Source of the DNA: Humulus lupulus
Lineage: Eukaryota; Streptophyta; Magnoliopsida; Rosales; Cannabaceae
Direction: 5' to 3'
NCBI RefSeq assembly: GCF_963169125.1
Contig: NC_084801.1
Location: 115,533,061-115,597,060 of the forward strand
Length of the DNA stretch: 64,000 nucleotides
Shown here: one piece after another, positions 1 through 12,047 of the stretch
Position numbering within the stretch: the stretch's first letter is position 1
Layout of the letters: every line of letters begins with the position of its first letter
Made by a program: the position numbers and the translations under genes
Notes under the pieces: generated by a model
Told to the model about the DNA's origin: nothing
What the model saw: the letters and a program-made list of their open reading frames with translations, nothing else
Databases searched by the model: none

Positions 1-170
1 CATTTTCAGAGTATGCTATTCCAAAAGCCAAGATAAAAACGTTGATGCTAGAAATAGGGTATCGCCATGTGCATTTTTCAAGAAAGTTCCATCAACAACA
101 ATTATAGGCCTCAAGTATCTCCAACCCTTGATTGAGTTAAAGAAAGCTATGTATAGGTATTTGAATCTAT
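1..170 (-). pseudogene. MULE transposase, catalytic-core fragment (piece 4 of 4)
   Basis: Minus-strand reading gives a segment typical of plant Mutator-like transposases, with GWRYLRPIIVVDGTFLK and GDTLFLASTF. The VVDGTFLK block is the region around the first catalytic Asp of the MULE DDE core. The piece starts immediately after the CACTA insertion at 171 and continues off the left edge, so the rest of the core is not visible. It joins the piece at 13826-13998: removing the CACTA and one copy of its 3-bp duplication brings the two reading frames together without loss (…KED then RFKYLY…). An in-frame stop follows the FLSWLLE segment near the left edge, so the gene is decayed as well as interrupted. 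Confidence 0.85.
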
Positions 171-181
171 CACTACAACAA
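171..181 (+). repeat. CACTA left terminal inverted repeat
   Basis: CACTACAACAA, preceded by TSD tat at 168-170. It matches the reverse complement of 13815-13825. Confidence 0.95.
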
Positions 182-829
182 AATAGGCATTTAATGGCTA
201 TATGGGGGAGACATTGTAGACATTTAATGTCTCCCCCTAGGGCAGACGTTGTTCCAGGAGCCATCTAAAGTGGCCCTATGACGTCTCCCATGGGGAGACT
301 TTGTAGACATTCAATGACTTATATAACGAGTCATCATTGGTTTTTGTATTTTTTTTTTAAAATAATTAAATAATTATTTTCAGTATATAAATATATTAGT
401 TTTTTTTTTAAATAGAATTAAATATATTAATTAAAAAATCTAAATTATATGAAAATTTAAATTGTGAATTTTCATTAATAAAACTGAAATGTGTAGATAT
501 AATATGTTTTTTGCTAGCTAAATATACAAAATTATAATATTTGTTGTTAAACATACAAAATTAACAAATATTACACTAGCTAGCTAGACATATAGTAAGA
601 AAGAAAAAGAAAAAGTAAAAAAAAAAACCTAATATGTGGGACGATGACTTTGAATTATCGGTAGCATATGGTTCGCCCAGTGTTGTCGCATTTCATTAAT
701 CTATGCTGATGTATATGGCGTAGTGTTTAGCTACAAAAAATACAAAGTAAAATTTATTAGTTAATCATTATTTGATTATATATACTTTAATAATAAATAA
801 ATTTTTAACTTTGTATAAATTTATATACA
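182..829. other. CACTA left subterminal region
   Basis: Noncoding. Bases about 208-330 hold inverted and direct copies of a GTCTCCC/GGGAGAC word (for example ggggagacat…tgtctcccc around 208-236 and acgtctcccatggggagact near 270-290). This is the same vocabulary as the right subterminal region, consistent with transposase-binding repeats. Bases 340-829 are very AT-rich with homopolymer runs, and I see nothing else there. Confidence 0.6.
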
Positions 830-3683
830 TACCTCTTTCTTCAAGTAACGTCCAGGTCGTGAATGTTCAATGTAATCCTTCAACATTCTCATCACATAAT
901 ATCCACATGCCACATTGTCTGGTTGGTGTGGACACTAATATTTAAAAAAAATATCAAGCAATTAATATAAAAAATTTTAGTAAAATTCAAGTATAAATTT
1001 TCAAAATAATTAAATTCGTAGTTACTTACTTTCGGTTGCACAATTTCTATATTATTTGGAATCTCAGAAAGTTTTGGTAGACTGGTCAGAAAAATGTTGA
1101 AAGCATTGACTATTACTGCCACAATTTCTTCACGGTTTTCCAGTTCTGAGTTCACCGGATCACAACAACAAACGTAATATGCATATGAGGCCAATATAAT
1201 CAACATTCAATGATCACTGCACAAGAAAAACAATACTTGGTATAAGTCTCCAACACAAATGTTATAAGGACTAAGTATCTGGCAGCAACAAATTTTTGAA
1301 CTTACCCATGGTTCCAGGGGACAATCATAAGTTGCTCACTTGATCTTAATTGATGATAGCGCTTGAACAGACCTTGAACACGCTCTTCAAATGAACTTCC
1401 TTTAGTGGCTACAACATTAGGATTGACAAATAAAAACTTATTTTGGCGCCCTTGTTATACCAAAAAATTGTATAACAACCTATTAAAAAAAGAGTAGTAG
1501 TCAAAAATATAATTTAGGAAATTTGTTTTTAAAATAAATCAAATAAGAAAGGTTAATTAAAAAACTTGTGAGATACCTCATGTAGCAAACGACAACTCCA
1601 TGTCCATTTTTTTCCATTAATTCGAATAAATTGAAGTATGTCCTCTTTGCATATGTAAAGACTTGAAATATCCTGACCGAATACATCCTCATCTATGCTT
1701 TGATTGACACAGTCATCGTCATTCCAACGAGATATAATATTGTAAATTTGTTCCAAAGGACTGGTGTCTTGTGTCAGAGGATCACTCAAACGTTGTATTC
1801 TTTCTCGGGGTCGTTGTGTTGAAGGAGCAATTGGTCGTTCTGATATGTTATTACTTCTAGAACAAGTCTGTAAAATAATATTAATAATTAGAAAATTTAC
1901 AAACAAATTGAAATATATAATAACAAACGTGATCATATAAACATGATACATCACTTATTCATGATTATCATCAGATACGATGACCAATTCCTTAGGCCCT
2001 GATATAGGATGCCCAATAGCCTGAATGACTATGTACATATTCTGATCAGGTTTTGCATAAGGAAGAGGTGTCGCCGACTTAATAGCATCAGTAATCACCA
2101 CTTGGTAGTTGTTACCCGACTCTTTGTCAATGAGCTTGCTTGATTCAACAATATTGGATAGCGAACCAATGGCTAACTGACAACTAGGTACCTGCACATT
2201 ATAATAAGTAGCATTATGTATATATGTGTGTATGCATGTACATACATAGTCATTTTCAACTATCAAGTTGAAATTACCTCAGTCACAAATGGTACTGGTG
2301 GTTCAGGCTGATAGTAAGATGGTGCTGGTGGGTCGGGCACATAGCAAGATGGCCCTGGAGGGTCGGGCACATAGTAAGATGATCCCGGTGGGGTTGGAAC
2401 TACTGGTGGGACTCCAATATTGGATCCTGAACCACTCTGTTGGGCCATGAAAGATCTCAACATTTCCTCTTGTTTACGAAAACGTTCTTCTAGACGCGCT
2501 TCTTGTTGACGATGTTGTTCTTCTTGTTGACGAAGTCTTTCCTCAAACTCATTTCTCATAGCGCTAGCTAAAATAATATCTTTCGATTTCCCTTTCGTTT
2601 TGTTAGGTTTAGGAGTATCCCAAAACAATGCGGGGGACACACCGTGACCTTTAGCCTGAACACACCCTCGTGGCTCGGGGGTGCCCAATGCCCTTGTCAA
2701 CACATCATCAGGGCCTTGGGGTTCCCATTGACCCTCCTCAATGAGTTTTCGATAATGAGCCTGTAAAATAAAAGTAATTTATTAAAGTTAGTTATATTAA
2801 AATAAATAGATTATATAAGTTCAATATATATATAAAAACTTACAATGTTTTTTTGAACCTCAGCTGCCTCTCCAATAAGTTCTCCTTCTTTATTCTTCGG
2901 TCGACCCATCGTCCATAAATCAGCTCTATCAACATCAGATAATTGTTGCCCAGTCTGTTGTTGAAGCATCTCTTCCACACGCACGTAACCTCCTCTAGAT
3001 AGGTTGTGGTTGTATTTGTTCATTCTTCGATATTCTTGCATTTGTAATCTCTTATCTTTCCACTCTGGTGTTAATCTTGAGTTGACAAATTCTAACCATT
3101 GCTCATCTGTAATGATCTCCTCAAATCCATATGGTTTCCTAGGGGGAAACTCATTTGGTCTTTTCTCTAAAGCATTAAAGATGTGCTTCCTTGTCGTGTC
3201 AGTCTTCCATTGTCTGAACATCTTTGCTGCGTCTTTCATTGTCTGCTTTTTGGAGCTATATTCCAACTGAAAAGTTTTCTGTAAGTTTGAAATAATAATC
3301 ATATTAAATCACATATTTTAAAATCTTTAAGTAAAATAGAAGTAATTAAATCATACCTTCATTAAATCCCATATATGAGTTTTGGTCTCCGCTGGAACTT
3401 CGTTCCAGGAGTTACAGGTGATGGGCACAATAGTCCTCACTATAGAACCCAACGCTGAAGATTGATTACTTCTTGCGGTACCTATTACTTGACCATACTC
3501 ATTGAACGTTACATGTATAAGATTTCCTTCACTTCTATTCTTAATCAATTTATTCATCCATGTGCGTCCTCGCACATTTTTTTCATCTGTAATCTCTGGC
3601 TCAATATCAGGATTTTGTTGAAGATTTTCCTCCTCATCACTATCACCAAAAAGGATCTGACATCTGTGAAACATAAAAATCAA
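830..3683 (-). pseudogene. CACTA second gene: Transposase_24-like protein with C-terminal Ulp1/C48-like peptidase
   Basis: Several minus-strand exons run from right to left. Exons at 3683-3351 and 3302-2811 resemble the plant Ptta/En/Spm transposase family (Transposase_24): W-rich, with WMNKLIKNRSEGN, FEEIITDEQWLEFVNSRL and a DRADLWTMGR block. Exon 2703-2263 is a charged coiled coil (RQQEEQHRQQEARLEERF) followed by a proline-rich tail with a repeated Y-x-P-D-P-P unit. Exons 2266-1955 and 1954-1553 hold a CQLAIGSLSNIV segment and an Ulp1-proximal region. The last exons hold an Ulp1-like domain: His at 1210-1212, Asp at 1159-1161 and Cys at 905-907 (VACGYYVM context). The last two exons join across a GTAAGT…TTAG intron (about 954-1023). 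A TGA directly after the His codon, where the family has Trp, breaks the peptidase. The domain assignment is by family recognition; its role in CACTA elements is unknown. Confidence 0.75.
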
Positions 3684-6600
3684 TATGATAAGTTATATAT
3701 ATAGAAAAAAATGACAAACAAAAACATATCATAAACAAACCAAAATCATTTTTGCAAGTATGACAAACATAATTATATTATACCTCACATCAAGTTATCA
3801 ATCCATAAACCTTCACCATTATCACGTAAACAAACACCATCATCATCAATTTCATCATTACATATTGGTGAAGTGAATATGATTGATTCTTCTTCAATAG
3901 GTATATCATGCAAATCACCATCTTTGGTATTCCATTCTTTTGTTGGCGTTGTAAGCACAATTGACCATTGGTTGTCTGAAGGATCATTCACATAAAACAC
4001 TTGTTTTGCTTGTGCAACCATTATAAATCTGTCAAATTTGTGCCCTAGTCGATTTAGGTTTACTAATGTGAAACCAAAATCTTCATATATTATGCCACTG
4101 TCACTCTTCACCCAATCACAAAAGAAAACAGGTATTCGAGTTGTGATATAATATAACTCCCAAATTTCTTTAATTACTCCATAGAAAGTCATATCACTTT
4201 GAATAGGATTTTTGTCTTTCGCACTGGATATTTGCATAGTTCTAGCGACAAGACTAACACCACTATTTTGTGTGGTTCTATTGGTATCACGCTCCCTAGT
4301 ATTGAATTGTGTGCCATCGATTATATATGATGAAAACTTGATGACTCTATGAGAAGGGCCTCGAAAGATCCACTTAACAATGTCTGACACATTATTTGAT
4401 ATGTTTTTCAATTCATTGACAACCTATTAAAAATAAAACTAGTCAAACAACATACATTACTATATAATAAAAATAAAATAAAAAAATCAACATAATATAC
4501 CTTATTTTCTATCCAACTATTAAATGTACGATGATGTTCGTCTTGTAACCATTTGGAGTTCCTTGACTTTGATGGAAATTTTGTCTTGATCCAGTTAAAA
4601 TGTTCCCTTCAAAATTACATATGTTGTTAGTGAACTAATTGTGAAAGTTATCACATATTTACATTGCATATGCATTATATCTATGAAGATAAACTTACTC
4701 GATATAAGGCTGAATTTCATTAATATTTTGCAATACTAGACGATGTGCTTTATCTAGTTCATCCTGACTCACTGCGCAAACAACACTACCTCGACGACTC
4801 TGAATCTCAGCATTATTAACTTCATTTACCCCAATCCTCTGTACACCAACCATGTATTCGGAACAAAATTCAACTGCCTCTTCAGCAATATAACATTCCA
4901 CAATGCACCCTTTTGGGCGACTTCTATTTCTGACATACCCCTTAAGAATCTTCATATATCATTCAAATGGATACATCCATCTTAAATAAACGGGACCACA
5001 AAATCTCAATTCTCTAACCAAGTAAACTGTAAGATGAATCATTATATCAAAAAAGGAAGGTAGGAAGTATTTCTCCAGCTCACACAAGACCTCAGCAATT
5101 TCATCATGTAACTTGGGTAACTTAATAGGATCAATCACCTTACAACACAATGACTTGAAAAATAAACATAGCCTTGTGATAATCTCTCGAACTTTTTGAG
5201 GTTAGACAGAACGAATTGCCACTGGTAGCAAGTGTTGCATTAGAATATGACAATCATGAGATTTTATACCACTCAGAGTACAACTTTTCATGTCTACCAA
5301 TGACCTTATATTTGATGAATAACCATCTGGAACTTTTACATTAAATAGACAGGAACAAACTTCCTTCCTTTCATCTTTAGTGAGGGTGTAAGCAGCAGGA
5401 GGAAAGTATGTTCGTCTCTTATCTATTTTCGGAGTTAATCCTTCACGTATACCCATTGCAGCCAAGTCTTGTCTAGCCTTAATTCCGTCCTTAGTTTTCC
5501 CAGGAATATTCAACAAAGTTCCAATCAAACTATCACATACATTTTTCTCTATGTGCATAACATCTAAATTATGGCATACAAGTAAGAATTGCCAATATTC
5601 AAGCTCGAAAAAAATAGATTTCTTCTTATAACAACTTTTGGGCTCTTCCACAACCTTAGCCTTCCCACGACCCTTCCGCTTTGTAGGTGTATGAACTTTA
5701 GGCTTACCTAACTTAAACATGATTTTAGTCATCTTCTCAAGTACTTCACTCCCATTTAAAGGTTGAGGAGCCTCCTCAAACTCTTGTTGCCCTTGAATGC
5801 CTTTTTCCAAGTTCGATATTTATGCGTACTAATCAAGAACTTCCTATGACCCATATAACATACTTTTCGAGAGTGTTTTAAGTATTCAGAACATGTTTTT
5901 TCTTCACAAATGGGACAAGCCTTATATCCTTTCACACTAAACCCGGATAAATTTCCATAAGCAGGAAAGTCATTGATAGTCCACAACAATACAGCTCTAA
6001 GATTAAATTCTTCTTGCCTGTACGCATCATAAAACTTAACCCCTTCATCCCACAAAGTTTTCAAATCATCGATAAGAGGCGACAAATATACGTCGATGTC
6101 ATTACCAGGTTGTTTAGGTCCCGATATCAACAATGTCAACAAGGTAAATTTTCTCTTCATGCACAACCATGGGGGTAGATTGTAAATGACAAGCATAACA
6201 TGCCAACAACTATACTTACTACTAAGAGAAGTGTGTGGATTAATCCCGTCAGTCGAAAGACCTAGACGAATATTACGAGATTCATTTTCAAAACAAGGCC
6301 ACTTCAAATCAACCCTCTTCCAAGCTAGGGTGTCAGCTGGATGCCTTAATTTACCATCATTTATTCTCTCATTAGCATGCCACGATAAATTTTTAGCATG
6401 TTCAGCATTTCTAAACAACCGGATGAAACGAGGAATAGGAGGAAGGTACCACAAGACCTTGGTGGGTACTCCTTCCTTGACATCCTCACCATTTCTTTTC
6501 TTTTGCCATCGTGACTCACCACAAGTAGGACACATTTTTTCATCTGCAAAGTCATTCCGATATTGTAACGACCCAAAATCACTAATAAGGCTTAAGGGCC

Positions 6601-7542
6601 TTGATTAGTGTGCCAGGAGGGCAGGTTAGGATTTATGTGTGATTTTAATGAGTTAAATGCATGGTTATGATTTAAAGCATGATTATATGACTATTTGTTT
6701 ATCTGAGATGCATGACTATGTATATTAGTATGCATGTAGGCCCGGATCGTGTTAGAAGGGCATAATTGTAATTTTGGCCATGTTGGGCATAACTGTATTG
6801 ATATGTGATGATTGTTGAGACCACAGTGGTATGTGGGTGTATCTGTGATTTGTGACTCGAGGCGATCCCAGTGAGCAGGCTAGCGGAAAGTCATGGCGGG
6901 AATTTGTACCCGGCTCGAGACGAGCCTGGGGTATAAATAGGATCTGTTGAGTTTATTGGCATTTATTTTTGATATCGAGGAATATTATTTGGTGATTTAT
7001 CAGGGGTTGGGAAGCAACGGGAAAATATTAGAGACACTTGAGGATTAGCGGGAGTTGGGTAAAATGACTAAAATGGCCCTACTTGGACAAAAGGATTTAG
7101 AATTAATAGGGAGGGCATTTTGGACATTTGGCTTTTTGGAGATAGATTAAATGAGGCTTTACACTTAGTGGAATTTATAGAGATAGTGTGTTGGCTGTGG
7201 AGAGAAAAGGAAAGAAAGAAAAAAAAAAGGAAAGAAAGAAAAGAGGGAAAATAGAGGGGTTTTCCTCAAGGTTCGGTTTGAGCATTCTTGCACCATTTTC
7301 CCTCCATTTTTCTTGGAGCAAAGCTTAGTGAAGAGCAATGATAGGCTGAGCATCAAGGATCTTGGGTTAGGCTTGAGGATTGGCAAGGGGTTGGCAAGAT
7401 CACATCAGAAATTTGAGGTAAGTTCTTGGAGATTTCTGTTTTAGGGTTTGGTTGGTTTGAGCTGTGTTTTGAGCTGAGTTGTTGGGAACTTTAGGGGATT
7501 TCTGGGCAAGCTTTGAGGATGAACAAGCTAAGGAGGCCTAGG

Positions 7543-9926
7543 TGTAAAGCCCCAAATTCTCCGATGCATTTAACGGTGTGAACAGTAGGCCGGGAGGGCC
7601 ATACTTGCTTAATTGTATTATTAATTGATTAAATGTGTGTATATGTTGATTATATTATGATATGATGTGAAATGCATGCATGTGAGTCCATACTTCTTTA
7701 TACAGGGGTGTGATGGTAATTTGGCCCGTTGAGGGTAAATTGATTATTTGTTCGCATGTCGGTGATATAATTTGAGACCACATTATGATGTGGGTTTGTT
7801 CGAGCCATTTGGTATGAGACGATCAAAGAAATGTTAAACGTCGGTTTGGTCATAACAGGCTTAAGCTCGGGGCTCGGGGTGAGTCTCGGGGTGTTTTAAT
7901 GATTAGAGTGTTACTGGGTATTAAAGGGTAACGGGATGTGAAATATTGGAGTTTGAGAATATTGAGATTAGTGGGAAAAGGGAAGCGTTAATTATGATTA
8001 ACGGTGTAGGTGGAAAATGTCAAAATTGCCCTTAAGTTGGTTTTAGAGCCTTAAATGACCTAGGGGCATTTAGGTCATTTGGCTAGGATATATGTGGTTT
8101 TAGAAGGCTGTGGAAACCGTTCAAAACAGAGCAAAAACAGAGAGTCTTCTTCTTCCTTCCCGTACATCATTTCCTCTCTATCATTCTTTGAGGTTTTTGG
8201 TCCCAAGTTGAGGTGGCAAGTTAGGGAATCAAAGCTTGGAGGTTGTGGTCTTAGTTCATCATCTTAAGAGGGTTCAAAACTAGTTGGAGGTAAGGAATTG
8301 TCTTTGAATTTCAGGTTATACTCTGTTTTTGTTTATAGTTTTCAATTCATGTTTTTGATGTGGGAAGCATGAATCAATGGAGGTTTTTGTGTTAGCTTGA
8401 TTGGGGTTTGATGAGAGTGAGTTAAGGGTGTTGATAGGGGGTTGAATTGGGTGTTTGGAAGAGGTTTAAAGTTGGTTTGAGAGGCTGGTTTTAAGGGTAA
8501 AACGTAGGGGCAATTCTGAGTTCGCGTGCTGGTTTTGGGCTGAACTGGGCTGGGTGCCGCGGCACAGCTTTTGCGTGCCGCGGCCCACGCGCGTTTGGCA
8601 GATGGAGCTTAGAGGCGTGCCGCGACACGGCTTTTTGGGGCCGCGGCCCATAGGCCAAATTTTGTTAAAAATGGTTTTTAGCTTAGGGATTCAAACCATA
8701 GGCCTCGGGGTTGAACCTAGTACCCGGTTGGGTAGTATTTGAGGTCTCGGGGGCTGGGATTTGGTTTGGGAATCCTCAGTTATCACTTTTTATTGATGAA
8801 TCCTACATTTTGGTTATGACCAGGTAACCGCTAAAGGACCAAAAAGTCGATCGTTCTCAGGGTTGTTCTTTTGTTCGTTCTTGCTCGAACCAGAGGTAAG
8901 AAAACTGCACCCCAAGTGTAACATGCATGGATATTCCTGAGGCATGTTGAGTGTGAGAATATGGACATGGATTGAACATAGAATGCTTAGCATATGTTGC
9001 TCATTTGTGCATGGCACTGACCTATTAGTCAGGTTTGGCAAGGGTGCTAGTATCACTGTGAAGCTGTGACTTATTAGTCAGGTTCGGCAGTGGTATTGGG
9101 CATTGATCACGATGAACTGACTTATTAGTCAGGACGGCCTTGGCATGTGTCACGCAGGCCAGTAAGATTGGATCTAACCGATTATTAGCATTGAATGACT
9201 CAAAGAGCATTAATGCCAGACCGACCCCGAGGGTCGATGAATGAAATAAGCGCTTGGAGGCTAGTGGCTTACTCAGCAGCCACTCTCCCATTCGAATTAG
9301 TGACATGCATGGCAGTCACTCAGTGCGGTTTACCAGAACCCGTTGAAGGCTAGTGGCTTACCCATCAGCCACTCTTCCATTTGATTTAGTGACTCGCTTG
9401 TCAGTCACTCAGTGTGGTTTATCAGGACCTCATGTGGTGTTCACTCATTTGTTTGAAAGCTTTATGCTGAGTGTGATTATATTGATAATCATTTGATAAT
9501 GTTTATATAAAGTGTTATGTTTTCTTGCTGGGCCTTGGCTCATGGGTGCTATGTGGTGCAGGTAAAGGGAAAGAGAAGCTCACCTAGCCTTGAGTGGAGA
9601 GCTGATGTGGTGGTGTGTACATATGCAGCCGCTTGACCACCACGGTCAAGGTGTTCTCAGAGGAACTAGGGGGTTTACCCTATTTTTGCCGCTTAGGTCG
9701 GCAGGTTTGTAACTTTACAACAGTAGTGACCTTTTGTACTGAGAACAGCTTGTAAACGTTTTGTTTAGCTCTGCAGAGCAGTTGTAATAAAATCTCCATT
9801 TCCTTTTTACTGGTTTTATACCTTAACCTATTAATTACACTTAGATTACACTTAGGACTCAGGTAGTGAGTCAAATTTCCGGTCCACCGTTCACCGTAAC
9901 GGTTCCGGGGTAGCCAGGGCGTTACA
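7543..9926 (+). mobile_element. Solo LTR nested inside LTR-2 (LTR-1)
   Basis: Begins TGTAAAGCCCC and ends AGGGCGTTACA, with TSD ctagg at 7538-7542 and 9927-9931. It is 2384 bp with no gene. It carries a GC-rich palindromic block (8551-8655), three copies of a TGAC(T/C)TATTAGTCA palindrome (about 9018-9130) and the conserved hairpin box at 9529-9542, 397 nt from its end. It is related to the LTR at 39645-54010 (shared tattagtca repeats and acccggttgggta-type block) more than to its host LTR. Confidence 0.9.
8551..8655. repeat. GC-rich palindromic block of LTR-1
   Basis: Repeated GTGCCGCGGCAC-type palindromes (for example gtgccgcggcac at about 8554, gtgccgcggccc at 8574). This occupies the position equivalent to the block at 10199-10310 of LTR-2 but uses different words. 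Confidence 0.7.
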
Positions 9927-10198
9927 CTAGGGTTGAATCAAGGTCGAAATTTCATCAATGGTATGATTTCTAAGACTTTATCTTTGTTGTTTGAATGAAT
10001 TTCTGGTTTTTGGGTTCATCATGGTAGATTTTGAGTTTTGGGTTGCTTGAGCTTGGGATTGAGTTCTTGGGATGCTTGGGATGAGTGTGAGGTGTGGATA
10101 TGTGTGTTTTTGGGTTTGGAAAAGGTTTGGTCAAGTTTAGAGTTGAAAAGGTAGAAGGAAATCGCAAGAAGCGATTTCTGGGCTTGGTCTGGCTGGAA

Positions 10199-10310
10199 CT
10201 AGCGCTACAGCGCTAGTCAGGGGGCGCTGTAGCGCTAGCCCCTATTTCTGGTGGGGTGGTTCTGCTTGTAGCGCTACAACGCCCTCTTTAGAGCGCTGTA
10301 GCGCTGCACT
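10199..10310. repeat. GC-rich palindromic block of LTR-2
   Basis: Repeats of AGCGCTACAGCGCTAG and its inverse GGCGCTGTAGCGCTAG occur several times within about 110 bases. They are self-complementary and far more GC-rich than their surroundings. Confidence 0.75.
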
Positions 10311-12047
10311 GTTCACAGAGGGGATTTTTAGGCTTTTGTGAAGGGATTTTGACCTAGGGTTCGGGGCTCGATTCCGCCACTTTGTTTTGGAGATTTAGGA
10401 CTTCCCGGGGGCTCGGGATTGGTCCCGAGGCTAGGTATTCGGACTTGGGGTTCGGTGTTGACTTTGACCTATGTTTGTGCCTAGGTGTGCGCTAAGGCTC
10501 GAGTGGGATCGTGCTCAAGGAGTCAGGTGATCTAAGCTATTGAATGGAAAGGTAAGAAAACTATAACACCCGTAGGATGGGGCATGGGCCCATAGTATGA
10601 TTGCGGGGCACGACCCTATATTATATGTTGCATGATGAGATGATTGCAGGGCACGGCCCTATATTGCATTACATGTTAGGGTGCAGATTTAAATGAATTG
10701 ATATTTGTTTGAATGCTATTTTGAGATATACTATATGTGTGATTATAGTGAAATGAACGGCTATGGCCGAGGGCGGCAAGGCCGAGAACGGCAGCGGGGC
10801 CGGAAGTAACACTTAGCACATGGGATGCTTATAGTCAGGGTAGGACCCAGGGGATACATGTGATATCCCTACGGTGAGGACCGAGACCCCAGGCTTTGGT
10901 AAGGCTTCTGGGGCGGCATGGCCGTGTTTGCTTAGTCTAATGGTTGACTTGTTTATCTGTGGATTTTCTGATATGATAAACTGTATAAATTGCATATGTT
11001 ATGTTCTGCATGAGTTTTCTTGCTGGGCTTCGGCTCACGGGTGCTTTGTGTTGCAGGTAAGGGCAATGACTGAGTCAACCAACCATGAATACGGAGAGCG
11101 TGAAGCGACGCGTACATGTTTGGCCTGCCCGACTGCTTTGGTTGGGGGTTTATTCGAAAATGGCTGTAATAATCTATGATTTTTATAACTGATCAATTGT
11201 AAACTTATTTTAAGAAGTAAAATAGTTTTCAAAACTTATTTTGGGATCCCAAATGTTTAATACTAGAAGTTTTATTGAAACAACGCGTTTTTCTAAGATT
11301 ACAGCCTTAACTTTTAATTAGTCACACTTTTGTTTCAAAACCTCGGATAGCGAGTTCATTGCACACTGTTTTGTCTTAAAACTCACTTAGTAACGGCTCT
11401 AAAGAAGTAGGGCGTTACAGATATAATATGCAATCATTAGGACATGCATGAATTTTTTCATATTGCATGCCCAATGAGCATAATGTTTTCTTTGCTTCAT
11501 AAAATGAAGTTGACATTTCATTACACTCCGGCAACAAATCATTCAAAAAACAAAGTAGATCAGTCATCCCTTTATCACTCCAACCGTGTTTAGCTTTCAA
11601 ATTGTACAACCTAAGGAGTGCGGATAACTTTGTAAATTTTTTACAACTGGGGTAAATCGGTTTCTCAGCATCACTAAGTAGTGTCTCAAACTTATCTGGG
11701 TCTACTTCGGATCCATAATGTGCGTCATCAATCATATCATCTAATGCATCACAATTCTCCTCTACTATATTCCTCCTTACTTCATTGGGTCTACTTGGTG
11801 GAGTTGGCGCGACATGCATTCTCTCCCCATGCATATACCAAACCGTGTAACTTTTGTCGATTCCATTGAAAAATAAGTGTTGTTTGATCTTACTAAGATC
11901 CATTTTCCTTACATTTCCACACTTAATACACGGGCAACGAGTAAATTTTAGGTCTTTCACATTTTCCGAACAAAATCTTAAGAATAAATCGACCCCGTTT
12001 TTATATTCCACTGATAACCTATTCGCTGACATCCATTTTCTATCCAT

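Larger units (their letters stand above)
6564..11419 (+). mobile_element. Solo LTR of a Tekay-type gypsy family, itself interrupted (LTR-2)
   Basis: Begins TGTAACGACCC and ends GGGCGTTACA, flanked by TSD gatat (6559-6563 and 11420-11424). It holds no coding region or second LTR, so it is a solo LTR left by LTR-LTR recombination. The insertion lies inside the CACTA tnp2 gene. A second solo LTR (7543-9926) sits within it. Net length is about 2.47 kb. It is homologous along its length to the solo LTR at 33345-35241: same start, a shared ggaggcctaggg stretch, a shared cattccgccactttgt-type block, and the same gcttcggctcacgg box. The assignment to Tekay/Del comes from similarity to the LTR of element D. 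Confidence 0.9.
3785..12047 (-). pseudogene. CACTA tnp2-type transposase gene, interrupted
   Basis: The CACTA element's main transposase, minus strand. Exon 12047-11425 starts MDRKWMSANRLS and carries the Transpos_assoc-type zinc region (CPCIKCGN…IKQHLFFNGI). A solo LTR then interrupts it (6564-11419), after which 6563-5756 carries the Transposase_21/tnp2 core with CPTCGESRW, HADTLAW-like HPADTLAWKR, STDGINPH and the CxxC-type KACPICEEKT. The TSD and frame show a seamless join. A 1-base deletion near 5790 shifts the frame into 5810-5202 (HNLDVMHIEKNVCDSLIGTLL). Stops follow at 5202-5204 (usual Leu) and 4956-4958 (TGA where the family has Arg, a CpG-type change). 5150-4695 is DUF4218-like and 4411-3785 is DUF4216-like (VFFCDWVKSDSG, FDRFIMVAQAKQVFYV). 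The product would not be functional as it stands. Confidence 0.9.

Noticed and set aside
2268..2450. Plus-strand frame with regular MVLVVQADSKMVLVGRAHSKM repeats
   Set aside because: It is the antisense of the Pro-rich repeat in the CACTA second gene (repeated Y-x-P-D-P-P units).
6564..11419. Possibility that the long noncoding insert in tnp2 is an intron
   Set aside because: It has TG…CA termini, a 5-bp target duplication and a second nested LTR, and homologues elsewhere in the window with different duplications; splice-like ends are absent.
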